From: Terriglobus sp. RCC_193
GTDB taxonomy: Bacteria; Acidobacteriota; Terriglobia; Terriglobales; Acidobacteriaceae
Reading direction: 5' to 3'
DNA: 64,000 bases
Assembly: GCF_041355105.1 (NCBI RefSeq)
Contig: NZ_JBFUPK010000001.1
Location: forward strand, 1,736,001 to 1,800,000
A program made the position numbers and the translations under genes. Shown piece after piece: positions 34,829 to 44,349 of this stretch. Numbering within the stretch: position 1 is the first letter of the stretch; every line of letters starts with the position of its first letter. The notes below the pieces were generated by a model that was not told the origin of the DNA, ran no database searches, and saw only the letters and a list, made by a program, of their open reading frames with translations.

Positions 34829-35287
34829 ATGGATGTTTCTGCCTTTGCTCTTTCACACCTGCTTTCGGATCTCGTCGGACGTAAGGTCCAGGTCGTCGAG
34901 GCCGATTTCGAAGGCGACACCAAGGCATCCAGCGTTGGTACGTACGCCGTGCAGCCGGAAGGGTCGACCATCGTGATGAAGATCGACACCCTTCTGCTGG
35001 GCTCTCTCGGAGGTGCGCTCGCCGGGCTACCGGAAGCGCTCGTCAAACAGCAGGTGTCGAGTGGCATTGACGAGATGCTGCGCGATGCGATGCATGAGAT
35101 CCTCAACGTCACCTCCTCGGCGCTCACGACGGAGGGCCGTGCCGTGCTGAAGAGCATGATGACCGAAAAACCACAGGTGGACGCTGCCTCGCGCGAAGCT
35201 TTCGGCCGTTCGCACACACGCGTCTATTACAGCGCAACGATCAGCGGCTATCCCGGCGGCAGCATCGCCCTGTACGCCTTCGGCTAG
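34829..35287 (+). CDS. CheX/CheC-like protein, putative CheY-P phosphatase
   Basis: The 152-residue acidic protein follows cheY by two bases. The helix EMLRDAMHEILNVTSSAL (about residues 82-99) contains the E-x-x-N pattern that forms the active site of CheC/CheX/FliY phosphatases, and the flanking strands (YAVQPEGSTIVMKIDTLLLG; YYSATISGYPGGSIALYAFG) suit their fold. Only one such helix is visible, as in CheX. The assignment rests on this motif and on its place next to cheY. An unrelated chemotaxis accessory protein remains possible. Confidence 0.55.
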   Translation: MDVSAFALSHLLSDLVGRKVQVVEADFEGDTKASSVGTYAVQPEGSTIVMKIDTLLLGSLGGALAGLPEALVKQQVSSGIDEMLRDAMHEILNVTSSALTTEGRAVLKSMMTEKPQVDAASREAFGRSHTRVYYSATISGYPGGSIALYAFG

Positions 35288-35371
35288 AGCGCATTCGCAG
35301 CTTTCCCTCGACTAGCCGGTTTCCTCGGCAGAGATGCTGGCGTTATTGCCAGGCACAAGTATTCTGAATGC

Positions 35372-36355
35372 ATGAAGGACTTCTATATTGCCGACGCGGC
35401 ATCGCATGAAAATGCCGTGGTGACCTCTTACTTCCTGCTGTCGCAGATGTCTGCGCGCGATAAGAAAGGTGGCGGCCAATATCTTGCGCTAACGCTGAGC
35501 GATCGAACCGGCAGCTTCGACGCGCGCATGTGGGAGGAGTTCGCAGAAGCGCTCGCCACCTGCACCGCAGGCTGCTATGTGAAGGCCCAGGGCCGCATCG
35601 AACGCTACAACAGCCGGTTCCAGATCAACCTTCAAAAAATGCGTCTGGCCACCGAAGAAGAGATCGACATCACCGACTTTCAGCCCGCCACGCAATACGA
35701 CGTAGATGCGTTGTGGACAGAGTTAAATGGCTATGTGGAGGCCTTCCGCAATCCGTGGCTGCAGCAACTGGTGCGCAGCTTTCTGGATGACCCTGAACTT
35801 GGCCCGGCCTTCCGCTCCGCACCTGCCGCAAAGGTGCTGCATCATGCCTGGATCGGTGGTCTGCTGGAACACGTGGTCTTTCTGCTGCGCCTCTGCGCAC
35901 GTGTAGCGCCGCAATATGCCGATGAAGTCGACCCGGATCTGCTGATGACGGGCGCCATCCTGCATGACTTTGGCAAGGTCCGTGAACTGGCATGGAAGTC
36001 CAGCTTTTCATACACCACAGAAGGCCAGCTGCTGGGTCACATCACCATCGCCATCCGCATGTTGCAGGAAAAGATCGCTGCCATTCCTGGCTTCCCGGAC
36101 CGTCTGCGCATTCTGGTGGAGCACATGATCCTGTCGCATCATGGCAAGTTTGAGTTCGGTTCGCCGAAGCTTCCCATGACACCAGAAGCTCTTGTCTTCA
36201 GTGCCATCGACGATCTGGAAGCGAAAATGCAAAACATGCGCGCCGAATTTTCCAGAGCGGTGGAAAGCGGCAAGCAGCCCGACGAAGTCACCGACTTCTC
36301 GCGCTCCATGGAACGCCCTCTGCTTAACTCAAAGGCATACCTGGAACGGACTTAA
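35372..36355 (+). CDS. YhaM-like 3'-5' exoribonuclease (OB fold plus HD domain)
   Basis: The 327-residue protein has an N-terminal OB-fold nucleic-acid-binding domain (about 15-105: YLALTLSDRTGSFDARMWEE, GRIERYNSRFQINLQK). A C-terminal HD phosphohydrolase domain (about 150-285) has VLHHAWIGGLLEHVV, ILHDFGKVREL and HMILSHHGKFEFG as metal ligands. This is the architecture of the YhaM/CBF1 exonucleases that shorten RNA and single-stranded DNA from the 3' end. It starts 84 bases after the chemotaxis operon and is probably separate. Confidence 0.88.
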   Translation: MKDFYIADAASHENAVVTSYFLLSQMSARDKKGGGQYLALTLSDRTGSFDARMWEEFAEALATCTAGCYVKAQGRIERYNSRFQINLQKMRLATEEEIDITDFQPATQYDVDALWTELNGYVEAFRNPWLQQLVRSFLDDPELGPAFRSAPAAKVLHHAWIGGLLEHVVFLLRLCARVAPQYADEVDPDLLMTGAILHDFGKVRELAWKSSFSYTTEGQLLGHITIAIRMLQEKIAAIPGFPDRLRILVEHMILSHHGKFEFGSPKLPMTPEALVFSAIDDLEAKMQNMRAEFSRAVESGKQPDEVTDFSRSMERPLLNSKAYLERT

Positions 36356-36416
36356 TCTGTCTCCTGCAATATCGTTGGTAGGATAGATCGATTCCGAAGA
36401 TTCGAGGAACAGACCG

Positions 36417-37547
36417 TTGCAGCGAGGCTTGTCAATCTTCCTGGATGTCCTGCGGTTCTCCGCGGCACTTATCGTCGTGCTGGGACACTTCACGCAGTAT
36501 TACTTCAGCCAGGGATGGCCTGACCTTACGGTCTATGCGCTATGCGCAGTCTCAGTCTTTTTTGTTCTGTCTGGATTTGTCATCGCCTTTGTGGTGAAGA
36601 CCAAAGAACGCCGTCCGCGTGATTATGCCATTGCTCGTATCTCACGCCTCTACTCGGTTCTGGTGCCGGCGATTGTACTGAGCGGGCTGGTGTTGCTGAT
36701 AGGTGTGCGTCTTGATCCTGGCTATATGGCTACGTGGACTGGGGCCGGGGCAAGTCTTGGTTTTTTAGCACCCCACCCGCTGCTGCGATTCGCAGCGCAA
36801 AGTTTGCTGTCACTTTTATTTCTGAACAGCATCCACAATCACGAGGCATTTCCGGCGATGAACAGCCCGGTGTGGTCCCTTGGTTATGAAGCGGCCTACT
36901 ATGCCGTGTTTGGAATTGCCCTGTTCAGCCGCGGGTGGAAACGCATTGGACTGATCGTTGCCTGGTGCCTGTTGATGGGAGATGGAATTATCCGTCTGCT
37001 GCCAGTATGGCTGCTTGGCGTGGGCCTCTTTTACCTGGTTAACCGAATGCGTTCCACGAAACGGGACCAAAATGCAGGCATAGCATGCCTGGTTCTACTA
37101 GCGATTTCGATAGTCTGCTGGCACTGGGTCTTCTTGTGGGAACAGCAGCCGCATGGATATTGGGTTGACGCGGTCATGCATGGCAAGGACCGGGCTCAAA
37201 TGGCTTACCTGTTTTATTACTGGGGCATCATGACAGCACTGGCTATTTATGCAGCTGCCGCACTGGAACCACTGCTTGCTCGCATACTTACTCCGGCAGA
37301 GAAGGCTATCCGCTGGTGTGCGGACCTTACATTTTCTCTCTACCTGTTTCACTTTCCTCTGCTCGTCGCCGTCTATGTACTGACGCACTACAATCGCAGC
37401 TCCGTGACAGCACAGGCGGGCGCGCTGTCCGCAACGCTGATCGGATGCTGGGCGCTCTCTTACATCAGCGAGCACAGGAAATACTGGTGGCGACAACAAG
37501 TACGACGCATCGCGGATACATGGAAACACGCTGAACCTTCCATATAA
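36417..37547 (+). CDS. Acyltransferase family 3 membrane protein (OafA/YrhL type)
   Basis: TTG 36417 is used because GAGGA lies 8 bases upstream and no ATG fits. The 376-residue protein has about ten membrane segments. It carries the family marks: FLDVLRFSAALIVVLGHFTQYYF near the N-terminus with the catalytic His, SVFFVLSGFVIAF, RISRLYSVLVPA and NSPVWSLGYEAAYY. These enzymes O-acylate extracytoplasmic glycans or lipids. Substrate cannot be told. Confidence 0.85.
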   Translation: MQRGLSIFLDVLRFSAALIVVLGHFTQYYFSQGWPDLTVYALCAVSVFFVLSGFVIAFVVKTKERRPRDYAIARISRLYSVLVPAIVLSGLVLLIGVRLDPGYMATWTGAGASLGFLAPHPLLRFAAQSLLSLLFLNSIHNHEAFPAMNSPVWSLGYEAAYYAVFGIALFSRGWKRIGLIVAWCLLMGDGIIRLLPVWLLGVGLFYLVNRMRSTKRDQNAGIACLVLLAISIVCWHWVFLWEQQPHGYWVDAVMHGKDRAQMAYLFYYWGIMTALAIYAAAALEPLLARILTPAEKAIRWCADLTFSLYLFHFPLLVAVYVLTHYNRSSVTAQAGALSATLIGCWALSYISEHRKYWWRQQVRRIADTWKHAEPSI

Positions 37548-37579
37548 GTCGCTCTAGCCCTTGCCGGTCACATCACACC

Positions 37580-40183
37580 TCAGTGAGGATTTGCTGGCGA
37601 AGGCTGCGTCGCAGGTTGCTGCGGCGTGTTGTCGTCGTTGTGTTTGCCGAGACCGAACATCTTCTGGAAGAAGTTGCGGTGCTGTGGCTGTCCGTCCGGC
37701 CCCACCGCAGGCTGCGATCCATTCGCGGGTTGCGATCCGTTGTTGATGCCACCGCCATTCACACTGGTTCCCGCGGTATCGCTGTTTGTGCCAAAGAGGC
37801 TGTCCATCAGACCCGAACCATCGCCCATGTGACTGCAGGAGTTGTGCGGCTGCGTACCGTCGAGAAAGGCCATCGTCGCAGTCTTTCCGGAGCAGGTTCC
37901 GTCCGCAATCTGATTCGTGCTGAGATCAATGGGGTAATTGGTTACGCCCGCGGGCGGTGCAGCGAAGGGTTTCATATCGCTGTACTGCGGCAGCTTGATC
38001 GCGCGCTTCATAAACTCCGCCCAGATGGGCGCAGCCGTATCCGCACCCTGCACCTTCTTGGTCAGGTTGTCTGAGATATCGGTGTAGTCATCATTGCCAA
38101 TCCACACGATGCAAAGCAGGTTTGATGAATAACCAGCGAACCACACATCGTGCGATGTACCTGTCTTTCCAGCAGCCGGTGCCGTAAAGCCCAATCCGCG
38201 AACGCCTGCTGCAGTGCCGCGTGTCATCACACCTTCCATGAGTGATTGCGTAAGGTAGGCAGCCTTCGGATCCAGCACCTGCCGCGCTTCCGGTGTGAAG
38301 TCGGCCACAATATCGCCCTTGTCATTACGCACGCTGGCCAGCAGCCACGGATTCAGATGCACGCCACCATTGGCAAACACTGTATAAACACCCGCCATAT
38401 CCATCGGCGTGGCACTATACGTTCCGATCGCCACCGAAGGCGTAGGTCGCGCAGAAGCGATACCGGCGGAGCGCGCCATCGCAGCAACATTCTCATAGCC
38501 CGCGCGCTGCGCCAGGGAGATCGTTGCAATGTTTAGCGAGTGCTCCAACGCAGTCGCAGCGGTCACCATGCCGGGATATTCGCCGCGCTCAAAGTTGCCG
38601 GGTGTATAGGAGCGCCCGCCCATGCCAAAATCCTGCGGATCATCATTCAGCGGCGTAAGTGCCGTAAAGGTTCCACTATCACCCAGCGGCTGCCCACTTA
38701 CGCTCTGCGAAAACGCTGTTGCATAGACCAGCGGCTTGAAGATGGATCCGGTCGGTCGGCTTGACTGCGCATGGTTCAGCTGCGAGAGACCATAGTTGCG
38801 TCCGCCCACCAACGCCAACACCTGGCCTGTGTGCGGATCCAGTGCAACAAGAGACACCTGCGGATACTTGATCGGTGCATCGCCTTTGTGGCGCTTGCGG
38901 ATCATCTCGTCAATGCGTGGCATCATCTCCGCCACGGCTTCCGCTGCGGCCTTCTGCAACTCAGGATCGAGCGATGTGTAGATGCGAAGTGTTCCACTGT
39001 TCGTCTGATCGCCAAGACGCTGCTGCAACTGGTCATGCACCAGATCGACAAAGTATGGCGCTTCGCTGGCATCCACATTCTGTGTCGCAAGACGAATCGG
39101 TTCTGCTTCGGCGCGCTCTTCCTGTGAAGGGGTTAGCGCTCCTGTTTCAATCATCGAACGCAACACAATGTTGCGGCGTTCCAGCGCGCGTTCCGGATGA
39201 CGGAACGGATTGAAGTAATTGGGCCGCTGAATAATGCCAGCCAGCAGCGCGCATTCAGCCACATCCAACTGCCGCAGGTCCTTGCCGAAGTATGCCTGCG
39301 AAGCCTCACCAAATCCGTTGACCGCAAACGATCCGCGCTGGCCCAGGTTGATCTGGTTCGCATACATCTCAAAAATCTGCTGCTTGTTAAAGCGCGACTC
39401 CAACTGCAACGTGATCATGATTTCGATCAGCTTGCGCTTCAGGTGTTTCTCAGGCGACAGGAAGAAGCCACGCGCCAACTGCTGTGTCAGTGTGGAACCA
39501 CCACAGGAAAAATGCTGACTCAGAGCATCCTGCACACCGCATTTTATGAGACGTCCAAAGTTCAGGCCGTTGTGCTCGAAAAACTTGCGGTCTTCAATCG
39601 CAGTAACAGCCTGCACCAGCTGTTTCGGAATCTGGTTGTACGTCACCAGCCTGCGCTTGATGCGGTTCTTATCTTCGCTCAGGCCGGTGATGAGTTGCGG
39701 CTCCAATTCATACGCACGCAGCGCCACACCATTCTCAGCGGTAATGCTCTGCACCGTGCCGCCGCTGGTGTTGATGGTGGCGCCGTCCGTGTTGTGGAAC
39801 GAAGCTGGCCCCGGCTTGATGGAGATGCTGTCGCCGAAAACCTTGAAGGTGCCCAGTTGTGTATTCGAGTTATAACCGGCGCGATGCAGGTCCTGCGCAA
39901 TGGATGTCGCGGTCATACCCTGGCCCGGTCGAATCTCACGCGGCGCAGCATAAATCTGCGCCGTGGAAGAGAAGAGCGGCCCATTGTTCAGCCGGTCGTC
40001 CACAACCTTCTGATAGTGGTTGTAGTAATAGCCGAAAATCATGGCGCCAAGCAGAAGGCACGCCAGCGCCACGATCAGAAGCGCCATTACGGCGCGCTTC
40101 CACAAAGGATGATTCGTGCCATGATGCACAGGAATGCCCTCGTGATCGTAGCGCTTGCCACCGAGCTTAAGCTTGACCGCCAA
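37580..40183 (-). CDS. Class A penicillin-binding protein (PBP1 family)
   Basis: The 867-residue bifunctional peptidoglycan synthase has a cytoplasmic N-tail and one membrane anchor (about 30-52). A small UB2H-like region (about 70-130) resembles PBP1b. The GT51 glycosyltransferase domain follows (about 165-340: AIEDRKFFEHNG with the catalytic Glu, GGSTLTQQLARGFFL). The transpeptidase domain (about 430-720) has the active Ser in RPTGSIFKPLVYA, an SxN-type motif before AAALEHSLNIATI, and KTGTS. The last 110 residues are low-complexity Asn/Gly/Gln/Pro. It polymerises and crosslinks glycan chains. It lies 48 bases downstream of proS on the same strand. Confidence 0.92.
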   Translation of the reverse strand: MAVKLKLGGKRYDHEGIPVHHGTNHPLWKRAVMALLIVALACLLLGAMIFGYYYNHYQKVVDDRLNNGPLFSSTAQIYAAPREIRPGQGMTATSIAQDLHRAGYNSNTQLGTFKVFGDSISIKPGPASFHNTDGATINTSGGTVQSITAENGVALRAYELEPQLITGLSEDKNRIKRRLVTYNQIPKQLVQAVTAIEDRKFFEHNGLNFGRLIKCGVQDALSQHFSCGGSTLTQQLARGFFLSPEKHLKRKLIEIMITLQLESRFNKQQIFEMYANQINLGQRGSFAVNGFGEASQAYFGKDLRQLDVAECALLAGIIQRPNYFNPFRHPERALERRNIVLRSMIETGALTPSQEERAEAEPIRLATQNVDASEAPYFVDLVHDQLQQRLGDQTNSGTLRIYTSLDPELQKAAAEAVAEMMPRIDEMIRKRHKGDAPIKYPQVSLVALDPHTGQVLALVGGRNYGLSQLNHAQSSRPTGSIFKPLVYATAFSQSVSGQPLGDSGTFTALTPLNDDPQDFGMGGRSYTPGNFERGEYPGMVTAATALEHSLNIATISLAQRAGYENVAAMARSAGIASARPTPSVAIGTYSATPMDMAGVYTVFANGGVHLNPWLLASVRNDKGDIVADFTPEARQVLDPKAAYLTQSLMEGVMTRGTAAGVRGLGFTAPAAGKTGTSHDVWFAGYSSNLLCIVWIGNDDYTDISDNLTKKVQGADTAAPIWAEFMKRAIKLPQYSDMKPFAAPPAGVTNYPIDLSTNQIADGTCSGKTATMAFLDGTQPHNSCSHMGDGSGLMDSLFGTNSDTAGTSVNGGGINNGSQPANGSQPAVGPDGQPQHRNFFQKMFGLGKHNDDNTPQQPATQPSPANPH

Positions 40184-40230
40184 TCGTCCTCCCCTGCTAC
40201 TTCCTTGCTTTTGGACGTATTTCGTCCCGC

Positions 40231-42027
40231 TTAGGCTTGCTTGCGCGCTGCCTTCAACGCAGTAACGACATCGGCAACCGCGACATCTTCGGTCCGTCCC
40301 TGAAGGCGGTCCACCAGCTCCACAAAACCCTCTGCAAGACGCTTGCCGATGGTCACGCGATACGGCACACCGATCAGGTCCGCATCCTTGAACTTCACAC
40401 CCGCGGAACCGTCACGATCATCCAGCAGAACATCAAATCCCGCAGCTTCCAGATCAGAAGCAATCTTCTCGCCCGCCTCTGCCAGCGCCGCATCCGTCTG
40501 CTTCGTCACCGTCACCACCACTTCAAACGGCGCAATCGACGCAGGCAGAACGTAGCTCCATTCGCCCTTGTCATTCTTACCCAGCTTCGCGGCAGACTGC
40601 TCAATCGCAGCGGTCAGAATGCGCTCAATGCCAATGCCATATGAGCCCATGATGGGTGTGGTTTCCTTGCCGTTGCGATCCAGAACGCGCGCGCCCATGC
40701 TCTCGCTGTACCTGTAACCCAGCTTGAAGATGTGGCCAATCTCCACAGCCTTGCCCAGACGCAGCGCAATGCCTGCAACCGGATCAGCTTCACCCTCGTT
40801 GATGTTGCGCACGTCGGCGATGACCGTTGCAGTGAAGTCTCGCCCCGGCGTCACGTTGCGGAGGTGGTATTCCTCCTTGTTCGCACCCGCGATCAGATTC
40901 GCACGGCCTTCCAGGGCGACGTCCAGCACCACCATGATGCCCTTGTCGTCGCCTGCCTTTGCCGCAACCACGCCGATCGGTCCAAGGTAGCCCGCAGGAG
41001 CGTTAAAGGTAGCCTCAATCTCCTCAGGAACCATGGGACGCAACTCGGCGCCAGCCACCAATGCGCCCAGCTTGGCCTCGTTCAACTGATGATCGCCACG
41101 CAGGAAGACCACAAGCGAACGCGTCTTCACGTTGCCCCTGGCGTCCGCAGGCCATGTGGCCATATAGGCCATGGTCTTGATCTGGTGAATCTTCTCCACC
41201 TTCAGGAACGCGCCCACTTCATCGATGGTGCGCTGGCCCGGCGTATGCACCAGCTCGGGCGCGCCTGCCGTAGCTTCCAGATCGGCAACAGCTTCCAGCT
41301 TCGACGTTGCCTTTTCAATGTTCGCGGCGTAAACAACTTCGCCAGCTTTGTTACGAGCCGAAGCAATCCAGTCTTCACCGGCCTCGGTGTAGACCATGAA
41401 CTCCTGCGACTGCGATCCTCCCATCGCGCCCGAATCCGCCTCAACTCCGACGAACTCCAGACCGCAGCGCGTAAAGATGCGGCGATACGCTGCGTCGTGC
41501 AGGTCATAGCTGTGATCCAGCCCAGCCTGATCAATGTCGAACGAATACGCGTCCTTCATGGTGAACTGACGCACGCGCAGAAGGCCCGATTTCGGGCGCG
41601 GCTCGTCGCGGAACTTCGTCTGAATCTGATACCAGATCTGCGGCAACTGCTTGTAGCTGCGGATCTCGTTGCGCGCGATGGAGGTCATAATCTCCTCGTG
41701 CGTCATGCCTAGGCACAGATCCGCACCCTTGCGATCTTTCAGGCGGAACATATTGTCGCCCATGCCCGTCCAGCGACCGCTCTCTTCCCAGATTTCACGC
41801 GGGTTCAGCGCCGGCAGGAAGAACTCCTGCGCAATCTTGTCCATTTCTTCGCGCACAATGGCGTTGATCTTGTTGATGGAGCGCGTAGCCAGCGGCAGGT
41901 AGCTGTAGATGCCAGCGCCAAGCTGGCGAACGTAACCTGCACGAAGCAGAATCTGGTGGCTTGCCACCTCGGCGTCCGCGGGAGCTTCGCGGAGTGTGGG
42001 AATAAACAGTCTGGACCAGCGTTGCAT
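40231..42027 (-). CDS. proS: Proline--tRNA ligase
   Basis: I place the start at 42027 ([20 protein letters not shown]), the usual beginning of bacterial-type ProRS; the frame upstream is non-conserved. The 598-residue protein has class II motifs (motif 2 [21 protein letters not shown] in parts, motif 3 [12 protein letters not shown]). An editing insertion of the YbaK type lies at about 225-400 ([26 protein letters not shown]), followed by a C-terminal anticodon-binding domain (about 500-598). It charges tRNA-Pro and can clear misacylated Ala-tRNA. It diverges from tlpA. Confidence 0.96.
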   Translation of the reverse strand: MQRWSRLFIPTLREAPADAEVASHQILLRAGYVRQLGAGIYSYLPLATRSINKINAIVREEMDKIAQEFFLPALNPREIWEESGRWTGMGDNMFRLKDRKGADLCLGMTHEEIMTSIARNEIRSYKQLPQIWYQIQTKFRDEPRPKSGLLRVRQFTMKDAYSFDIDQAGLDHSYDLHDAAYRRIFTRCGLEFVGVEADSGAMGGSQSQEFMVYTEAGEDWIASARNKAGEVVYAANIEKATSKLEAVADLEATAGAPELVHTPGQRTIDEVGAFLKVEKIHQIKTMAYMATWPADARGNVKTRSLVVFLRGDHQLNEAKLGALVAGAELRPMVPEEIEATFNAPAGYLGPIGVVAAKAGDDKGIMVVLDVALEGRANLIAGANKEEYHLRNVTPGRDFTATVIADVRNINEGEADPVAGIALRLGKAVEIGHIFKLGYRYSESMGARVLDRNGKETTPIMGSYGIGIERILTAAIEQSAAKLGKNDKGEWSYVLPASIAPFEVVVTVTKQTDAALAEAGEKIASDLEAAGFDVLLDDRDGSAGVKFKDADLIGVPYRVTIGKRLAEGFVELVDRLQGRTEDVAVADVVTALKAARKQA

Positions 42028-42179
42028 TGCGTTTTGTGTGCTTTCTGCGCCGCAAAAAGAGCGCGGCAAAGTGTCCTTCCATTCTACCGGCTCACCCTGC
42101 CCGATTCGCGCCACCCCAAGAATCCTCTGCATCGGTACACTGGTACAGATCATCTGTATTTGCTGAGGTCTCTGTCGAA

Positions 42180-42797
42180 ATGCGAAATGCCCTGGTGGGT
42201 GGAATCATTGTCGTGGTCGTCGTTGTGCTGGTCTGGGCCGGCATTCACAACGTAAAGGCGCGCCACGCTGCGGAAGCCGACGCAAAGAATCACCAAATGA
42301 ACATCACCGTGGACAAGCCCGGTGCTTCGGCGTCGATGGATTCGCCCATCGCGGACCTCCGCGGCAAGCCCGCAGCCATTTTCACCCTGACCAGCAACAC
42401 CGGCAAGCGCATTTCTCTGAATGACTACAAGGGCAAGCCCGTTCTGTTGAACTTCTGGGCCACCTGGTGCACCCCCTGCAAGGTGGAGATGCCGTGGTTT
42501 GAGGAATTCCAGAAGAAGTACGCCGCGCAGGGTCTGCAGGTGGTCGGCATCAACGAAGATGAAGACGCCAAGAGCCCCGAGATTCAGGCGCAGATCAAGA
42601 AGGTGCTGGAAAACACCGGCGTCGACTACACCATCCTGATGAGCGACAGCAAGGTGGGCGAGGCCTACGGCGGCCTGGATGTTCTGCCCGCAACCTTCTT
42701 CATCGACCGCAACGGCAAGATCGTCGCGCAAGCCATCGGTCTCGCTCCCAAGGAAGAGGCCGAAGCCAATATCCAGAAGATTCTGGGAGGGAGCTAA
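42180..42797 (+). CDS. Membrane-anchored thioredoxin-like protein (TlpA/ResA type)
   Basis: The 205-residue protein has one N-terminal membrane anchor (residues 8-22, [16 protein letters not shown]) and an extracytoplasmic thioredoxin fold with Cys97-Thr-Pro-Cys100 in [11 protein letters not shown] and the cis-Pro loop near [10 protein letters not shown]. Such proteins reduce disulfides in the periplasm, for example in cytochrome c maturation. The next gene, 4 bases on, encodes a DsbD-alpha-like domain that may be its partner. Confidence 0.92.
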   Translation: MRNALVGGIIVVVVVVLVWAGIHNVKARHAAEADAKNHQMNITVDKPGASASMDSPIADLRGKPAAIFTLTSNTGKRISLNDYKGKPVLLNFWATWCTPCKVEMPWFEEFQKKYAAQGLQVVGINEDEDAKSPEIQAQIKKVLENTGVDYTILMSDSKVGEAYGGLDVLPATFFIDRNGKIVAQAIGLAPKEEAEANIQKILGGS

Positions 42798-42801
42798 GAC
42801 C

Positions 42802-43329
42802 GTGAAGATGCGTTCCATCACAACCGGATTGAATGCACTCCGCTTGGCAGCAGCGCTGATCGGGCTTTTGCTTGTTGGTCTGAAAACCTCGTATGCACAG
42901 AGAATGAACGTGGGCCAGCCCACCGCAGTAAAGAAAGGCCATGTCGATTTCATCGCAGACGGCCAATCCATCGCAGCGAATCAGCCTGCAACCGTGAAGC
43001 TGCACTTTCGCGTGGACCCTGGGTTTCACATCAACTCGCATAGCCCAAAGAGCGATGTCCTGATCCCCACGCGGCTCACCGTTGCCATGCTGCCCGGTGA
43101 TCCAGAAGTCACCAACGTCGACTTCCCTGCTGGCGAGCCATTCTCCTTCGCCTTTGAACCCAAGCAGAAGCTGGACGTGTATCAGGGCGACGTCGTTCTG
43201 ACGGCGCACCTGAAGGCAAAGCCCGGTCCGCACACGCTCAAAGCCGAGCTGTACTACCAGGCCTGCGATCATGCCGCCTGCTATCCGCCGAAGAAGTTGT
43301 CCATCGAACAGCCGTACACCGCGAAGTAA
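42802..43329 (+). CDS. Secreted DsbD N-terminal (alpha) domain protein
   Basis: GTG 42802 is favoured over ATG 42808 by its distance from GGGAGG (42785-42790). The 175-residue protein has a signal peptide (ending TSYAQ) and an immunoglobulin-like domain with the paired cysteines Cys155 and Cys160 in YYQACDHAACYPP, the active-site pattern of DsbD-alpha. DsbD normally also has membrane and thioredoxin domains; they are absent here, so this is a stand-alone module. It probably relays reducing equivalents together with the TlpA-like protein. Confidence 0.82.
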   Translation: MKMRSITTGLNALRLAAALIGLLLVGLKTSYAQRMNVGQPTAVKKGHVDFIADGQSIAANQPATVKLHFRVDPGFHINSHSPKSDVLIPTRLTVAMLPGDPEVTNVDFPAGEPFSFAFEPKQKLDVYQGDVVLTAHLKAKPGPHTLKAELYYQACDHAACYPPKKLSIEQPYTAK

Positions 43330-43330
43330 T

Positions 43331-44218
43331 CTACTTTAGCGGCAGGCCTTTCAACCACTGAAGCACGGCTGCGGATAACTCGATACGCTTGTCAGAGTAG
43401 GCATGATCCGTCGCAAAATGCACTGAGGTCACCGCCGCATCGCCATCCTTGCGCGCGGCCTCAGCCAGCGCATCATCCATTCCGGCCAGACCATCGTCTG
43501 ATGTGACATTCAGCAGGGGCCGCGTGGAGAGTGCCTTGGCATTGGCAAGAAAGCGCCACTGCGCCGCGTGATCCAGCGTCTCCTGCGCCAGCGCATCCGG
43601 CGATGTGCCACTCAGCGGCGCCATCCCCTCCGCAGCAAGGCTTTCGCTGATCCGCTTATGCGCGACGGCTTCTGCCTGCTTCGGAAGATGTTCCGGGACT
43701 CTCCCTCCAAGATCCGCTGCCGAAATCAGGCCCACTGCAATGATGTTGGGGTCCGCTGCACCAGCCTGCACCGCGGCAAAGCCTCCCGCACTGTGTCCGA
43801 GTAACACGATATGTTTGCTGTCCGCACGCAGCTTTCGAGCATTGGCAGGGTCGCGCACATAGGTCACAGCAGAAGCAACGTCTTCCACCACATGCGTAAA
43901 CGAATAATCTCCCGGTGAGCCCCACGCACCGCGGTAGTGGAAGAACACCACATCCCATCCGGCGCGGCGCATATCCTGGGCCAGATCAAGATTCTGTTCG
44001 TTGCCCGGAAAGCCGTGCAACAGCACGACCACCGGATGCGGGCCAGCGCCCTCCGCAACATACACGAGTCCATTCATCAGGGAGCCGTGGCTGGGAATCT
44101 GAATGGTTTCCATCGCGGCGCGATTCTGATGCGGTGCCGCCGATTGAGACAACGCCACAAGGGATACACCGCAAAACATCATAGCGACAGCAGCGCTGCG
44201 CGAAAGAAACATGCTCAT
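43331..44218 (-). CDS. Secreted alpha/beta hydrolase
   Basis: The start at 44218 (second ATG at 44212) gives a signal peptide (MSMFLSRSAAVAMMFCGVSL). The 295-residue protein has the alpha/beta-hydrolase order: oxyanion region VVLLHGFPGNEQN, nucleophile elbow GHSAGG, an acidic residue near VTSDDGLAGMDD, and His in HFATDHAYSDKR. The DLAQDMRRAGWDVVFFHYRG block resembles dienelactone hydrolase or prolyl-oligopeptidase-like esterases. Substrate unknown. It converges tail to tail with the DsbD-alpha gene, one base apart. Confidence 0.82.
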   Translation of the reverse strand: MSMFLSRSAAVAMMFCGVSLVALSQSAAPHQNRAAMETIQIPSHGSLMNGLVYVAEGAGPHPVVVLLHGFPGNEQNLDLAQDMRRAGWDVVFFHYRGAWGSPGDYSFTHVVEDVASAVTYVRDPANARKLRADSKHIVLLGHSAGGFAAVQAGAADPNIIAVGLISAADLGGRVPEHLPKQAEAVAHKRISESLAAEGMAPLSGTSPDALAQETLDHAAQWRFLANAKALSTRPLLNVTSDDGLAGMDDALAEAARKDGDAAVTSVHFATDHAYSDKRIELSAAVLQWLKGLPLK

Positions 44219-44349
44219 AGTCGTTTTCCTGGGTGGAATATGCACTTCCACCAGCCTCTCGCCCCGCGGTCTTCCGGTCAAGAAAATCCTGTAAGCACGG
44301 GCCCGGTTGCCATGTGCTTTTCGTATGTTTGTTCCTGTAGGCTTCCGCC

